Shown: positions 1 to 11,590, counted from the first letter of the stretch. The stretch: 64,000 nt of DNA from Aggregatibacter actinomycetemcomitans (GCA_017160915.1 JACAWG010000061.1:102159-166158), one strand, 5' to 3'. The notes: generated by a model from the sequence alone, not told the origin. Translations and numbers: made by a program.

Positions 1-81
1 CTTGGCATAATCGCCTTGATGCAGGCGCACAACGTGCCCGTCGATCAGGTCGAGGGCGGGGATGATGATGGATGTTTGCAT
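1..81 (-). CDS. hisA: HisA, partial (N-terminal 27 residues)
   Basis: Phosphoribosylformimino-5-aminoimidazole carboxamide ribotide isomerase, the fourth step of histidine synthesis. Only the start is in the window; the gene runs off the left edge. The visible residues read [20 protein letters not shown] and on to HQGDYAK, the hallmark first strand and loop of the HisA (beta/alpha)8 barrel, including the catalytic Asp of PALDLIDG. The ATG sits at 79-81. It follows hisH in the operon but is separated from it by a transposase unit of about 565 bp. Confidence 0.93.
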   Translation of the reverse strand, partial: MQTSIIIPALDLIDGHVVRLHQGDYAK

Positions 82-100
82 ATAATCCTCTCTTAGTATG

Positions 101-153
101 CCTAGGGTAACAAGTTACCCTAGGTTACGCATAATTCTGCCCTGCTAGGGCAG
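101..153. repeat. Left-end palindrome pair of the RAYT unit
   Basis: CCTAGGGTAAC (101-111) and GTTACCCTAGG (114-124) form a perfect 11-bp palindrome. It is followed by a second hairpin, CTGCCCT (137-143) with AGGGCAG (147-153), loop GCT. The transposase stop codon TAG (154-156) directly abuts the second hairpin, so that hairpin may also act as a transcript end. Confidence 0.8.
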
Positions 154-609
154 CTATAAGTTGTTTTCAAAAAAAGTGAGATCAAATTTAATGCCTTCAT
201 TCTGAAATAAAGCCATCATTTCATTTTTAAAATCTGCGGTTTGATGGTGTGTTTTTTGATTTTTAATATAATTGATGATTTTATCTTTCTCTAATTCACC
301 ATAACTCAAAGCACAATATCCCACAGACCATTCGGTAAAATCAGGAAATAAATGCTTATTCTCGTCTAAAAATAAATGCGTGGCTTTCTTTAGTTTACGC
401 ACAAATTCTGCAACTGAAATGGTTTGGTGTAATTCCACAAATAAATGAAGATGATCGGGCATTCCGTTAATTCGGTATAAAATAGACTGATGTTCCTTTA
501 TAAATCCCCAAATATAACGATATAAAACCTGCTCGTTTTCTTCATTAATGGCATAAACACCATACTTCGTCCGAAAAATAATATGATAAAACAAACGTGT
601 ATAACTCAT
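154..609 (-). CDS. REP-associated / IS200-family Y1 transposase (TnpA-like)
   Basis: A 151-residue HUH-type tyrosine transposase that would cut and rejoin single-stranded DNA at hairpin ends. The HUH motif is seen as HLHLF at residues 53-57, and the probable catalytic tyrosine is Tyr114 in IINYIKNQKTHH. The length fits the Y1_Tnp family (about 130-170 residues). The frame is intact, so the protein may be active. The gene lies in the his operon in the same orientation, between hisH and hisA, so it is probably carried on the his transcript. Whether it is an IS200 element or a domesticated RAYT cannot be settled here; the REP-like flanks favour a RAYT. Confidence 0.85.
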   Translation of the reverse strand: MSYTRLFYHIIFRTKYGVYAINEENEQVLYRYIWGFIKEHQSILYRINGMPDHLHLFVELHQTISVAEFVRKLKKATHLFLDENKHLFPDFTEWSVGYCALSYGELEKDKIINYIKNQKTHHQTADFKNEMMALFQNEGIKFDLTFFENNL

Positions 610-622
610 TTTCCCCTAACCA

Positions 623-661
623 CTACCCCAACGGGGTAGAATTATGCCTACCCTAGGAGGG
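623..661. repeat. Right-end hairpin of the RAYT unit
   Basis: CTACCCC (623-629) pairs with GGGGTAG (633-639) around an AAC loop, followed by AATTATGC and a CCCTAGGAGGG near-palindrome (651-661). It mirrors the left end. The GTAG at the hairpin foot and the GGAG in the outer palindrome resemble the tetranucleotides that RAYTs recognise in REP elements. Confidence 0.7.
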
Positions 662-709
662 AAAAACGTGCAATCATATGATTTCAACCTTTCGACCTAG
701 ATCGCAAAA

Positions 710-1300
710 TTAAATTTTCTCCACAAAATTCCTCAACAACGCCGCGCCATTTTTGCCCGAGCGTTCGGGGTGGAATTGCACGCCGTAAAAGTTATCTTTG
801 GCAATGGCGGCGGAGAAATCCACGCCGTAATGGCTGGTGGCGATGGTGTTTTCGTTCGGCAGCACGGCATAGCTATGCACAAAATAGAAATGGCTGTCTT
901 GCGCAATGCCCTCAAACAGTGGGCAGCCTTCGGCATAACGCACGTTGTTCCAACCCATATGTGGCAGCGGTAAGCCTGTGTCGGGGATTAACGCCGTTTG
1001 GCTTGGCATGAGGTTGAGCGTTGCCACGTTGCCTTCTTCGGAAAAAGCGGTCATTAGCTGCATTCCCAAACAGATACCCAGCACGGGTTGAGTGAGGTTT
1101 TGGATTACCTCAACCAGCCCGCGATCTTGTAAGTTTTTCATCGCCGCAATCGCTGTTCCCACCCCAGGGAGAATCAGCTTATCGGCGGATTTGATTTTGT
1201 TGAGATCGCTGGTGATCTCGGTCGCATAGCCCAATCGGTCAAAGGCAAATTTGACGGAGGAGAGATTGGCGCAGGCGGTGTCGATGATGGTGATGTTCAC
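710..1300 (-). CDS. hisH: HisH, imidazole glycerol phosphate synthase glutaminase subunit
   Basis: Class I glutamine amidotransferase of 196 residues. It supplies ammonia to HisF (outside the window) to make imidazole glycerol phosphate and AICAR. The catalytic triad is visible: Cys77 in GICLGMQ, His177 and Glu179 in QFHPER. The start is GTG (1298-1300), chosen because the protein then begins MNITIIDT as in the family, and because AAGGAG lies about 10 bases upstream. The GTG overlaps the TGA stop of the upstream unknown gene by four bases, so translation is probably coupled to it. Confidence 0.95.
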   Translation of the reverse strand: MNITIIDTACANLSSVKFAFDRLGYATEITSDLNKIKSADKLILPGVGTAIAAMKNLQDRGLVEVIQNLTQPVLGICLGMQLMTAFSEEGNVATLNLMPSQTALIPDTGLPLPHMGWNNVRYAEGCPLFEGIAQDSHFYFVHSYAVLPNENTIATSHYGVDFSAAIAKDNFYGVQFHPERSGKNGAALLRNFVEKI

Positions 1301-1965
1301 TTATTATTCTCCTTAGGTATAGTGGCATCTTCAATATGAATTTTTCTTTCTTTACCATCTTTTTTAAAGCCATTTATATCATTGTCTAATTCTAATTGAA
1401 TATGATCTATGGTCAGTCCAATATAAATCTTAATTTCATCTATTATTAAATTTTTACCATTACAAGGCATTAAATCATCAACTATTTTATTTCCCATTAG
1501 TGAAAAATCTATTTTTTCACATTTCTGAATTAAGATATCTTTGCGATTATTTATAAGATTAATTCCATTTATGATGCTTCCTAATGATATAATAGAATAA
1601 TCTTTACCTGATATTCTTTTACCATTATTTAGAACATCTCTATTATTAGAAGTTACCAAAACATTATTTTTAAATGGATACCTAAGCAGAGGATCTCTTA
1701 TAGTCTCATAACTTAAATATAAAGAATCATATATAGAATCAAGTTCTTCTCTAGATAACTTGTTTTCTTTGGCTTTATTTTCTAATGAATTTAATTTAGT
1801 TCTTATCTTAGCAATTTCACTTTGAATCAAAATTGCGTCACTTCTTTCTTCTATAGAATTATCTGGGAAGATATATTGCCAAGCCACATCAAAACTTTTT
1901 GTTGCTATTGCACCTAGTAAGAAAATACCTATTGCTTTTATATGTTTTTTCGGATTTATATTCAT
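1297..1965 (-). CDS. Unknown membrane-anchored protein inserted in the his operon
   Basis: I do not recognise this 222-residue protein. Residues 10-24 form a single hydrophobic segment after a basic N-terminus (N-in anchor or uncleaved signal). Residues about 40-90 are rich in Lys, Glu and Leu and look helical or coiled-coil, followed by a hydrophilic domain with two cysteines (CEK near 150, PCNGK near 168). It is strikingly AT-rich and free of USS compared with its his neighbours, which suggests horizontal arrival. AAGGTGA precedes the ATG. It sits between hisB and hisH and overlaps the hisH start by four bases, an unusually tidy fit for a foreign gene. Confidence 0.8.
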   Translation of the reverse strand: MNINPKKHIKAIGIFLLGAIATKSFDVAWQYIFPDNSIEERSDAILIQSEIAKIRTKLNSLENKAKENKLSREELDSIYDSLYLSYETIRDPLLRYPFKNNVLVTSNNRDVLNNGKRISGKDYSIISLGSIINGINLINNRKDILIQKCEKIDFSLMGNKIVDDLMPCNGKNLIIDEIKIYIGLTIDHIQLELDNDINGFKKDGKERKIHIEDATIPKENNK

Positions 1966-2005
1966 AAAGTCACCTTATATTTTAACAAAATTTACTTTTA
2001 TTTTC

Positions 2006-2030
2006 GGACAGGCATAAAGCCTGTCCCTAC
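2006..2030. repeat. Copy of a dispersed 25-bp palindromic repeat
   Basis: GACAGGC and GCCTGTC flank ATAAA, giving a 7-bp stem, followed by CCTAC. The same 25 bases recur exactly at 60673-60697, and with one change in inverted orientation at 60623-60647. Here the repeat lies between hisB and the unknown gene. Confidence 0.85.
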
Positions 2031-2036
2031 GGTTCA

Positions 2037-3125
2037 TTATAAAACACCTTTCGAACTCGGCAACTCATTCCCTTCAATGCGAATTGCCTGTCTCAACGTC
2101 CGTCCGAAGGCTTTAAACAAGCTCTCGATTTTGTGGTGGTCGTTGTCGCCTGTGGCTTTGAGGTGGAGCGTGGCGAGCATTGAAAATGCTAGGGATTGGA
2201 AGAAATGCTCGGTTAGTTCGGTGCTGAAATCGCCCACTTTGTCGCGTTTGAATTTGGCGTTGAATTTGATCCACGGTCTGCCCGATAAATCTAAAGCGCA
2301 CTCGGCACGGCATTCGTCCATTGGCAGCATGAAGCCGAAGCGGGCGATGCCGCGTTTGTCGCCAATCGCCAGTTTTAACGCTTGTCCCAAAGCGAGAGCG
2401 GTGTCTTCCACGGTGTGGTGTTCGTCGATCCACAAGTCGCCATTGCATTGCACGTTCATTCTAAAGCCGCCATGGGTGGCGATTTGGTCGAGCATATGGT
2501 CGAAAAAGCCCACGCCTGTTTTGATGTTGTTCACGCCCGTTTCGTCCAGCCACACTTGCACTTTGATGTCCGTTTCTTTGGTTTTGCGCTCTACTTCTGC
2601 GTAACGTGGTTGACGGTCGCCAATGTTGGTGACGGCTTCGCCGAGTAATTTTTCCGCAATCAGATCCCAGTTCAATTTTTTCGGATCGTATTGCAACGCA
2701 CGAATGCCGAGGTTTTCCGCCAGTTGCACGTCGGTTGCACGGTCACCAATCACAAAAGAGCGGTCAGGATCGAACAAGTTTTTGTCGATGTATTTTTTCA
2801 GCAACTTGGTTTTCGGCTTGCGGCATTGGCAGTTGTCCTCGGGCTTGTGCGGGCAAATCAGCACGTCATCAAACTCAATGCCCTGCGATTTGAATAGCGC
2901 CATCATCGCATTGTGCGGCTTGTCAAAATCTTCTTGCGGAAAGCTCGCCGTGCCAAGCCCGTCTTGGTTGGACACCATCACAAAGCGGTATTTGCCTTTG
3001 AGTTTTAGCAATGCGGGAATCACATTCGGCTCGAATTTCAGCTTCTCAAGGCTGTCAATCTGGAAATCGGTTTTCGGCTCGTCGATAAGCGTGCCGTCGC
3101 GGTCGATGAAAAGGGTTGGTTGCAT
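2037..3125 (-). CDS. hisB: HisB, histidinol-phosphatase / imidazoleglycerol-phosphate dehydratase
   Basis: Bifunctional enzyme of 362 residues for steps 6 and 8 of histidine synthesis, typical of enteric and Pasteurellaceae bacteria. The N-terminal HAD phosphatase has the nucleophile Asp8 and Asp10 in DRDGT, plus a zinc site Cys91-His93-Cys99-Cys101. The C-terminal dehydratase (from about residue 165) has the metal-binding motifs [15 protein letters not shown] and [11 protein letters not shown]. The ATG is preceded by GAGAGGAAAAACC. A short MITE-like element lies upstream and a dispersed repeat downstream. Confidence 0.96.
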   Translation of the reverse strand: MQPTLFIDRDGTLIDEPKTDFQIDSLEKLKFEPNVIPALLKLKGKYRFVMVSNQDGLGTASFPQEDFDKPHNAMMALFKSQGIEFDDVLICPHKPEDNCQCRKPKTKLLKKYIDKNLFDPDRSFVIGDRATDVQLAENLGIRALQYDPKKLNWDLIAEKLLGEAVTNIGDRQPRYAEVERKTKETDIKVQVWLDETGVNNIKTGVGFFDHMLDQIATHGGFRMNVQCNGDLWIDEHHTVEDTALALGQALKLAIGDKRGIARFGFMLPMDECRAECALDLSGRPWIKFNAKFKRDKVGDFSTELTEHFFQSLAFSMLATLHLKATGDNDHHKIESLFKAFGRTLRQAIRIEGNELPSSKGVL

Positions 3126-3165
3126 GGTTTTTCCTCTCTAAATGTATATAAACTGGCGATCTGAT

Positions 3166-3299
3166 CCCCCTCTTTAGAAAAGAGGGGTTAGGGGAGATTT
3201 GATTGCGATATTGATTAACCACATAAATTAATTTCTCCGTTAATTTAGTCTGCAAAATCTTCCCCCTGCCCCTCTTTGCTAAAGAGGGGAGTTTTTTTG
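3166..3299. repeat. MITE-like element with two inverted hairpin ends between hisB and hisC
   Basis: Two hairpins in opposite orientation bound about 125 bp: CCCCTCTT/AAGAGGGG at 3167-3187 and CCCCTCTTT/AAAGAGGGG at 3269-3289. The flanking GGGGAGATTT (left) and AATCTTCCCC (right) are also inverted. The right half (3229-3290) is closely similar to 63808-63866 at the other end of the window. A run of T follows the right hairpin on the plus strand, so it could act as a plus-strand terminator. No coding potential is seen. Confidence 0.75.
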
Positions 3300-3301
3300 C
3301 A

Positions 3302-4477
<1,176 letters not shown>

Positions 4478-5767
4478 CTAGGCATTCAGTTTTTTCAATC
4501 TCAAACTCACCGCCATTTTGTGTGCCATGAGCTGCTCGGCTTCTGCCATCACTTCCACTGTTTCGGCTAAATCTTTGAAACCTTGCGGCGTGAGTTCTTG
4601 TACGGTCATGCGTTTGCTGAAATCGGCTAAACCCAGGCTGGAGTAAGTTTTGGTGTAGCCGTAGGTTGGCAGAACGTGGTTGGTGCCGCTGGCGTAGTCG
4701 CCCATACTTTCTGGGGAATATGCACCTAAGAAAATCGAGCCGGCGTTGTCTAAAAGCGGCAATAATTCACGGGCGTTTTGGGTTTGCACGATTAAGTGTT
4801 CCGGGGCGTATTCATTGCTGATCGCCACACATTGCGCCAAATCGTCGGCAATCAGAATGCGACTGTGAGACAACGCCTTGCGGGCAATTTCTGCGCGGGG
4901 CAGTCGGGCGAGCTGTTGTTCCACGCAAAGTGCGGTCTGTTTTGCCAGCGTTTCGCTCGGTGTCACCAAAATCACTTGCGAATCCGCGCCGTGTTCCGCC
5001 TGTGAAAGCAAATCGGAGGCGACAAATTCGGGCTGCGCCCACTCATCGGCAATCACCAGCACTTCCGAAGGCCCAGCCGGCATATCAATGTTGGCGCCGT
5101 TAATCATTTGGCTCACTTGGCGTTTGGCTTCCGTCACGAACGCGTTGCCCGGACCGAAAATCTTATCCACCTTCGCCACACTTTGCGTGCCTAACGCCAT
5201 CGCCACTACCGCTTGCGCGCCACCCACCGCATAAATGGTTTGCACGCCGCACAAATCGGCGGCATACAGAATTTCGTCGGCAATCGGCGGCGGCGAACAA
5301 AGCACCACTTTTTTGCAACCCGCAATCTGCGCCGGAATGGCAAGCATTAACACCGTAGAAAACAACGGTGCGGAACCGCCCGGAATGTATAAACCGACAC
5401 GGTTAATCGGGCGCGTCACTACCTGGCAGCGCACGCCGGGCTGGGTTTCAATATCCACCGCCTGCGGCTTCTGCGCTTCGTGAAAGGCGGTGATATTGCG
5501 CTTGGCATTTTGAATCGCCCGCTTCAACGCCTCGGGAACCCGCGCGGTGGCGTCCGCAATTTGTTGTTGCGTCACAATCAGGCTGTCAAGCTTGGTTTTA
5601 TCGAATTTCTCCGTCAGCTCAAACAACGCCTTATCGCCGTTCTGCTGCACAAATTTAACGATATTTTCCACCGCACTTTTAATCTCCCCGGACGCGGAAA
5701 TCGCCGGGCGGGTGAGGGCTTGTTGTTTTTCGTTTTCGGATAACGTGTTCCATAGTAATGTTTGCAT
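4478..5767 (-). CDS. hisD: HisD, histidinol dehydrogenase
   Basis: Zinc- and NAD-dependent enzyme that oxidises histidinol to histidine in two steps. The length of 429 residues is typical. Family motifs seen include the [18 protein letters not shown] segment, the [14 protein letters not shown] segment, the catalytic Glu-His pair in EYAPEHLIV, and [23 protein letters not shown] core lies inside the gene, encoding KSAV near residue 30. Neighbours are hisC downstream and hisG upstream, with a palindromic repeat at each junction. Confidence 0.96.
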   Translation of the reverse strand: MQTLLWNTLSENEKQQALTRPAISASGEIKSAVENIVKFVQQNGDKALFELTEKFDKTKLDSLIVTQQQIADATARVPEALKRAIQNAKRNITAFHEAQKPQAVDIETQPGVRCQVVTRPINRVGLYIPGGSAPLFSTVLMLAIPAQIAGCKKVVLCSPPPIADEILYAADLCGVQTIYAVGGAQAVVAMALGTQSVAKVDKIFGPGNAFVTEAKRQVSQMINGANIDMPAGPSEVLVIADEWAQPEFVASDLLSQAEHGADSQVILVTPSETLAKQTALCVEQQLARLPRAEIARKALSHSRILIADDLAQCVAISNEYAPEHLIVQTQNARELLPLLDNAGSIFLGAYSPESMGDYASGTNHVLPTYGYTKTYSSLGLADFSKRMTVQELTPQGFKDLAETVEVMAEAEQLMAHKMAVSLRLKKLNA

Positions 5768-5820
5768 ATCTCAATCCTATTTTTTCAAAAAATTGTTATT
5801 TTTCTGATTGGGTTCCCTTC

Positions 5821-5931
5821 TTTGCCGCCCTTGTGGAGTTGAATTTGTAGGAAAATTTGTACTGTTTGAGCGTAGCGAGTTTACAAATTTTCCGTAAAGC
5901 AAATTCAATGGAACAAGGGAAATAAGGCAAA
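5821..5931. repeat. Large imperfect inverted repeat in the hisG-hisD gap
   Basis: About 111 bp fold into one long stem: TTTGCC/GGCAAA outermost, then CCCTTGT/ACAAGGG, TTGAATTTG/CAAATTCAA and GGAAAATTTGTA/TACAAATTTTCC towards the centre. The rest of the gap (5932-6057) contains no gene; its translation (VTKRKATLLC) resembles phrases I recall from common intergenic repeats, so I regard it as repeat DNA. It could be a REP- or MITE-type element affecting mRNA stability between hisG and hisD. Confidence 0.75.
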
Positions 5932-6057
5932 GCAGGGTCGCCTTTCTTTTGGTTACTTTTACTGTGCTTAGCTTGCACTTCATGCCGTTGGCATAGCCAA
6001 CGTTCAAAATGCATTGCATTTTGTCTTTGGCGAAGCAAAGAAAAGTGACAAAGATTG

Positions 6058-6957
6058 TTATTCCATCATCTTCTCAATCGGCAACACCAAAATGGAGCTG
6101 GCGCCCACTTCTTTAAGGCGTTCCATGGTTTCCCAGAACAGATTTTCCTGGCTCACCACATGCATTGCCACTTTGGAATCGTCGTGCGCCAACGGCAGGA
6201 TGGTTGGGTTTTCGGCGCCCGGTAAAAGTGCGGTGATTTCTTCGAGTTTATTTTTCGGCGCGTGCAGCATGATGTATTTGGATTCGGCGGCTTGTTGCAC
6301 GCCTTGAATGCGGGTCAGGATTCTGTCCACCAGCGCTTGTTTGTCGGCGCTGAGCGGTTCGGCACGTTGGATTAAACAGGCTTTGGAACGGTAAATCACT
6401 TCCACTTCTTTCAAGCCGTTAGCCTCTAACGTGGCGCCGGAGGAGACCAAATCACAAATGGCATCGGCAAGTCCGGCGCTGGGGGCGACTTCGACAGAGC
6501 CGTTCAGCAAGGTGCTTTTGAAAGGCACGCCTTGTTCTTTCATGTAACGTTTGAGTAAATTCGGGTAGGAGGTGGCGATGCGGGCGTTGGCGAAATCCCA
6601 AATGCCGTTGTATTGATAATCGCGATCCACGGCGAGGGATAAACGGCAACCGCCGAAATCCAACTGACGCAACATTTTATAAGCCACCGTTTCGCCGGCG
6701 GCAAGACGCCCCAATTCTTCTTCCTCCAGTACGTTCTCGCCGATAATGCCGAGATCCGCCACGCCGTCAAAAATCAGTCCCGGGATGTCGTCGTCACGCA
6801 CGCGCAGGATTTCGATGGGCATATTTTCCGCATAAGCAATTAAGCGCTGTTCATTCCAGTTGATTTTCACCCCGCACTGGCTCAGCAATTCCGCACAGTC
6901 TTTGCTTAAGCGCCCTTTCTTTTGCATGGCAATGCGTAAACGTTTTTTGTCAGTCAT
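6058..6957 (-). CDS. hisG: HisG, ATP phosphoribosyltransferase (long form)
   Basis: First and committed enzyme of histidine synthesis (ATP + PRPP). At 299 residues it is the long form with a C-terminal ACT-like regulatory domain that binds histidine, so no HisZ partner is needed. The N-terminal motif [13 protein letters not shown] and the PRPP-binding region near [13 protein letters not shown] are seen. GAGGGTAAC precedes the ATG. It is the first structural gene of the operon, directly behind the attenuator. Confidence 0.96.
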   Translation of the reverse strand: MTDKKRLRIAMQKKGRLSKDCAELLSQCGVKINWNEQRLIAYAENMPIEILRVRDDDIPGLIFDGVADLGIIGENVLEEEELGRLAAGETVAYKMLRQLDFGGCRLSLAVDRDYQYNGIWDFANARIATSYPNLLKRYMKEQGVPFKSTLLNGSVEVAPSAGLADAICDLVSSGATLEANGLKEVEVIYRSKACLIQRAEPLSADKQALVDRILTRIQGVQQAAESKYIMLHAPKNKLEEITALLPGAENPTILPLAHDDSKVAMHVVSQENLFWETMERLKEVGASSILVLPIEKMME

Positions 6958-6982
6958 GTTGTTACCCTCATTTTTTAAACCT

Positions 6983-7023
6983 AAAAAAGCAAAACCCCTC
7001 GAAAGTTGCCTTCCGAGGGGTTT
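6983..7023 (-). terminator. his operon attenuator (rho-independent terminator)
   Basis: On the minus strand AACCCCTCG pairs with CGAGGGGTT around an 11-base loop, followed by GC and six T. The competing antiterminator is visible: CTTCCGAG (7061-7068 read on the minus strand) is the exact complement of CTCGGAAG (7010-7017) in the 5' arm. Stalling of ribosomes on the hisL histidine codons would free that segment and prevent termination. Confidence 0.92.
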
Positions 7024-7100
7024 ATAAACGGTGATTGATTATGTCTGCATTTCACTCGTACTCGGAAGTTATCTCCCGAACACGCCGAATGCCCGAAAGA

Positions 7101-7148
7101 TTATTCAGGTAAGCAGTGATGATGGTGCAATGCGTTGGTTAAGTACAT
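7101..7148 (-). CDS. hisL: HisL, his operon leader peptide
   Basis: A 15-codon reading frame, MYLTNALHHHHCLPE then TAA, with four consecutive histidine codons. It lies just downstream of a good promoter and upstream of the antiterminator and terminator segments. The E. coli HisL has seven histidines; fewer are usual in Pasteurellaceae. AAAAAGGA lies about 6 bases upstream of the ATG. Histidine starvation would stall the ribosome here and let transcription proceed into hisG. Confidence 0.93.
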   Translation of the reverse strand: MYLTNALHHHHCLPE

Positions 7149-7179
7149 AATGAATCCTTTTTAATCAAAAGATGGTTGG

Positions 7180-7208
7180 AATATAACCAAGAAAAAAACG
7201 TTATGCAA
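7180..7208 (-). promoter_or_regulatory. his operon promoter
   Basis: TTGCAT (7203-7208) and TATATT (7180-7185) are separated by 17 bases on the minus strand, about 30 bases upstream of the hisL start. It is the only sigma70-like match in this gap. Confidence 0.75.
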
Positions 7209-7264
7209 GGGATTTTTTGCATAAATTTTCTTCAGGGTAAGTGTTTTTAGTATATTCAATTCTG

Positions 7265-8350
7265 TTATTTTTTAATTTTTTCAAATAAATTAGTAAGTTG
7301 TTCAACACCATCGAATGTGCTTGGAACTTTATCTGAATTAGAAAGAATGCTACTAAAAATTAAATTTTCAAATTTATCCAATACTTCCTTATCATCCTTT
7401 TTGATGTTTTTAGCATAATCAACATAGCTTTGGATAAACTGACAAAGGGATTGTCTTAACTCTAACTGCATGATCTGTGTTTCCAGAGAAGAATAATGGC
7501 TTAAGACAACCCTAAATATATAAATCAGGATAAATTCCAAACCAGCAACAGGCAACATTTGCTCCCACCCTATTGAACTAAGCGCCTCTTGAAGATCAAA
7601 TACATTAAATAATCTACCAAGAATATATGCTAAAGGAATAAAAGCTAAAATAACGCTGAGGAAAAATAGCGTCCCAAAAGTAATCTTTTTACTAGTTTCC
7701 TTTTTAGAAAGGATGTTCGAAAAACCTTGATTTAACCCAACAAAGTTAAAAGCTTTTTCCTGCTCTTTTAATTGTGATGCCAATCTATTAACAGTATTTT
7801 CTTTAGAAGATAGTAACTGAACAAAAGAATCTATTTTTTCTTGTTGTTCTATATTAAATCTAGAATTTCTATCTTCAACATCTTTTGATAGCTCCTCGTA
7901 CTTTAGAAATGCATTAAACGTTTTTCCACCAAGATAAAAATTTAATATATCTATATCCATTTTATTTTTTATATATTCAACAGAATAAATACTCACATCT
8001 TTAAAAAGAGAAGGATCTTCATCTATAAATTTACTCCATAAATCTTCAGAAAAAACATCACGTTCCCCAGCTCTACGAAGGTAAAGCAAATATTCTCTTA
8101 AAAAACGAATACAATATAAATAAAATCGTTCAAAATAATCCCTATATCTTCCTTCTAATAATTCATTAAACTCTTTTCCGATATAAAAATAATTAAATGG
8201 ACATGTCTTTTCTAAAAAAGCATCATCTTCAATTAATTCAATAAATTCTCTACATATTTCAACCCTTAATGAATCTACACTATTTAGGTTATTATTTTGC
8301 ATTCTTAATAAACCATCTGCAGCTCTACTTAATGTATCCTTAGTAAACAT
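7265..8350 (-). CDS. Unknown protein with coiled coil and two TM segments
   Basis: I do not recognise this 361-residue protein. The first half is helical and charged, with aromatic-rich patches (YFERFYLYCIRFLREYLLYL near 73-92). Residues about 165-205 look like a coiled coil (Glu, Gln and Lys rich). Two hydrophobic segments follow, near 222-245 and 265-285, then a cytoplasmic-looking tail. It is AT-rich, has no USS, and lies alone between the his promoter and brnQ, which suggests transfer. CTGAGGTATTTTCT precedes the ATG. A helical receptor or defence-type membrane protein is possible, but nothing in the sequence proves it. Confidence 0.8.
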   Translation of the reverse strand: MFTKDTLSRAADGLLRMQNNNLNSVDSLRVEICREFIELIEDDAFLEKTCPFNYFYIGKEFNELLEGRYRDYFERFYLYCIRFLREYLLYLRRAGERDVFSEDLWSKFIDEDPSLFKDVSIYSVEYIKNKMDIDILNFYLGGKTFNAFLKYEELSKDVEDRNSRFNIEQQEKIDSFVQLLSSKENTVNRLASQLKEQEKAFNFVGLNQGFSNILSKKETSKKITFGTLFFLSVILAFIPLAYILGRLFNVFDLQEALSSIGWEQMLPVAGLEFILIYIFRVVLSHYSSLETQIMQLELRQSLCQFIQSYVDYAKNIKKDDKEVLDKFENLIFSSILSNSDKVPSTFDGVEQLTNLFEKIKK

Positions 8351-8369
8351 AGAAAATACCTCAGGAGTC

Positions 8370-8407
8370 TTACCAAAAATAAAATACCAAGCTCGCTCTC
8401 GGTATTT
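8370..8407 (-). terminator. brnQ terminator
   Basis: AAATACCGAG (8398-8407 on the minus strand) pairs with CTTGGTATTT (8382-8391), followed by TATTTTTGG. It lies directly behind the brnQ stop and just upstream of the next gene's ribosome binding site. Confidence 0.8.
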
Positions 8408-8414
8408 CTATTAC

Positions 8415-9716
8415 TTATTTCTTCACAATATTTCCCGCCAAAATGGTCAATACCATTACGCTTAACGCCGGAATTAACCACGCCAACCCATTGTCATATA
8501 ACGGGAAATTCTCAAGAAGCCGTTTTACGCCGGCAGGCAATAATTCCACGTTATTCAGGCTGTCGCACAAACTGAAACACACGGTGACGGCGATGGTGGC
8601 GTTATAGGTTAATTTCACCTGTGGCAGTTTGGCGCGCACCATTTGCAGCACCACCAACATAATCGCCACCGGATAAATTAACAGCAAGGCGGGAATGGTC
8701 ACTTGCAATAATTTGGTTAAACCGTTTTCGGAAATGATGGTGGTCATGATAGTAAAAAACACCACCCAAAAGGAATACGGCAAGCGGTTGGAGAATTTGG
8801 CGAAATAGTAAGCACAGGCGCTGGTGACGCCCACAAGGGTGGTTAAACTTGCCAGGAAGATAATGCCCGACATAATCCAGGAGCCTTCTTTGCCGAATAG
8901 AACGCCTACGTAGCGGGAGAAAATCTGCCCACCGTTGCCGGCGCCTTGTGCCACCATGTCGCTGGTGGCGCCAAGATAGAACAAAGAAAAATACAATGCG
9001 GCGAGTAACACCACCGAAATACAGCCGGCGGAAACGGTGTAGCGCATGATTTTGTGCGGTTCGGTGACATTTTTGCTGCTTAACGCGCGGGCAACGATAC
9101 CGCCGAAAGCAATCGCCGCCAATACGTCCATGGTTTGATAGCCGCTGATTAAGCCCGTGGTGAGCGCGGAACCCTCGGCGTAGGCTTTACTTGGCGCGGA
9201 AATCTCGGATAACGGCGAAATAAATACGGTCACCGTCACCACCACCAATAACACCAATAACGCCGGCGTCATAAATTTGCCAACGCTGGAAATAATGGTA
9301 TTCGGTTTTAACATGAACAACATGGCGATAATGTTAAATACCACGGCGAAAATCAGGTGGTTCGCCGGCGTGTCCGCCATTATCTCCAGCGGCACCAACG
9401 CCATTTCATAAGCGACGTTGGTAATGCGCGGCATGGCGAACGTGGAGCCGATCACCAAATATAAAGTGGCTAAAAACAGCACTTCCGCCCATTTCGGTAA
9501 ATCGCGGGTGAGTTCTTCGCCTCGCCCCAAAACCGACACGACCACCAACGTGATAAACGGCATGAATACGCCGGTGAGCACAAATCCTAAGGCAGCGGTC
9601 GCCCAATGCTGCCCTGCGGTGTAACCTTCCATAGGTGGAAAAATAATGTTCCCCGCGCCCAAAAACAGCGCGAAAATCATCATTCCTAAAACAACAATAT
9701 CTTTGCGTGAAAACAT
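8415..9716 (-). CDS. brnQ: BrnQ, branched-chain amino acid Na+ symporter
   Basis: LIVCS-family inner-membrane carrier for leucine, isoleucine and valine. The 433 residues form about 12 hydrophobic segments. The N-terminal signature FALFLGAGNIIFPPMEGYTAG is characteristic of the family, as is the GYQTMDVLAAIAFGGIV segment. It has its own terminator and no operon partner. The ribosome binding site is weak (AGAGAAATTC). It lies back to back with pyrG. Confidence 0.93.
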   Translation of the reverse strand: MFSRKDIVVLGMMIFALFLGAGNIIFPPMEGYTAGQHWATAALGFVLTGVFMPFITLVVVSVLGRGEELTRDLPKWAEVLFLATLYLVIGSTFAMPRITNVAYEMALVPLEIMADTPANHLIFAVVFNIIAMLFMLKPNTIISSVGKFMTPALLVLLVVVTVTVFISPLSEISAPSKAYAEGSALTTGLISGYQTMDVLAAIAFGGIVARALSSKNVTEPHKIMRYTVSAGCISVVLLAALYFSLFYLGATSDMVAQGAGNGGQIFSRYVGVLFGKEGSWIMSGIIFLASLTTLVGVTSACAYYFAKFSNRLPYSFWVVFFTIMTTIISENGLTKLLQVTIPALLLIYPVAIMLVVLQMVRAKLPQVKLTYNATIAVTVCFSLCDSLNNVELLPAGVKRLLENFPLYDNGLAWLIPALSVMVLTILAGNIVKK

Positions 9717-9901
9717 AATGAATTTCTCTTGTTATAAAAAGCCGTGGCATTCTACTACAAAAGCCTTGCGATTCGTAATGAAACCCTGCGAAATACGCTA
9801 AAAAACGCGGTGAATTATGACCGCACTTTTCCCCGTAATTCGCCCGCACGGCGATTGAGTTCATCCCGCCTTTGTTGTAAACTACGCTCCCGTCTTGATA
9901 G

Positions 9902-11590
<1,689 letters not shown>

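Larger units (their letters stand above)
97..661. mobile_element. RAYT/IS200-like unit with hairpin ends inside the his operon
   Basis: A single-gene transposase unit lies between hisA and hisH. Both ends carry a short hairpin followed by the same 8-mer AATTATGC in inverted orientation: at the left end the hairpin is 137-153 and the 8-mer reads GCATAATT at 129-136; at the right end the hairpin is 623-639 and the 8-mer is 640-647. CCTAGG-containing palindromes lie just outside on both sides. IS200/IS605 elements and REP-associated RAYTs are known to use subterminal hairpins rather than inverted repeats with target duplications. The exact element boundaries are inferred. Confidence 0.75.

Noticed and set aside
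1942..2604. A 220-codon open frame on the plus strand opposite hisB
   Set aside because: Low-complexity Ser/Pro-rich translation with no motif; hisB on the other strand is unmistakable.
5777..6038. Two 80-codon frames in the hisG-hisD gap
   Set aside because: They read through the large palindrome and repeat DNA; no ribosome binding site and no protein-like conservation pattern.
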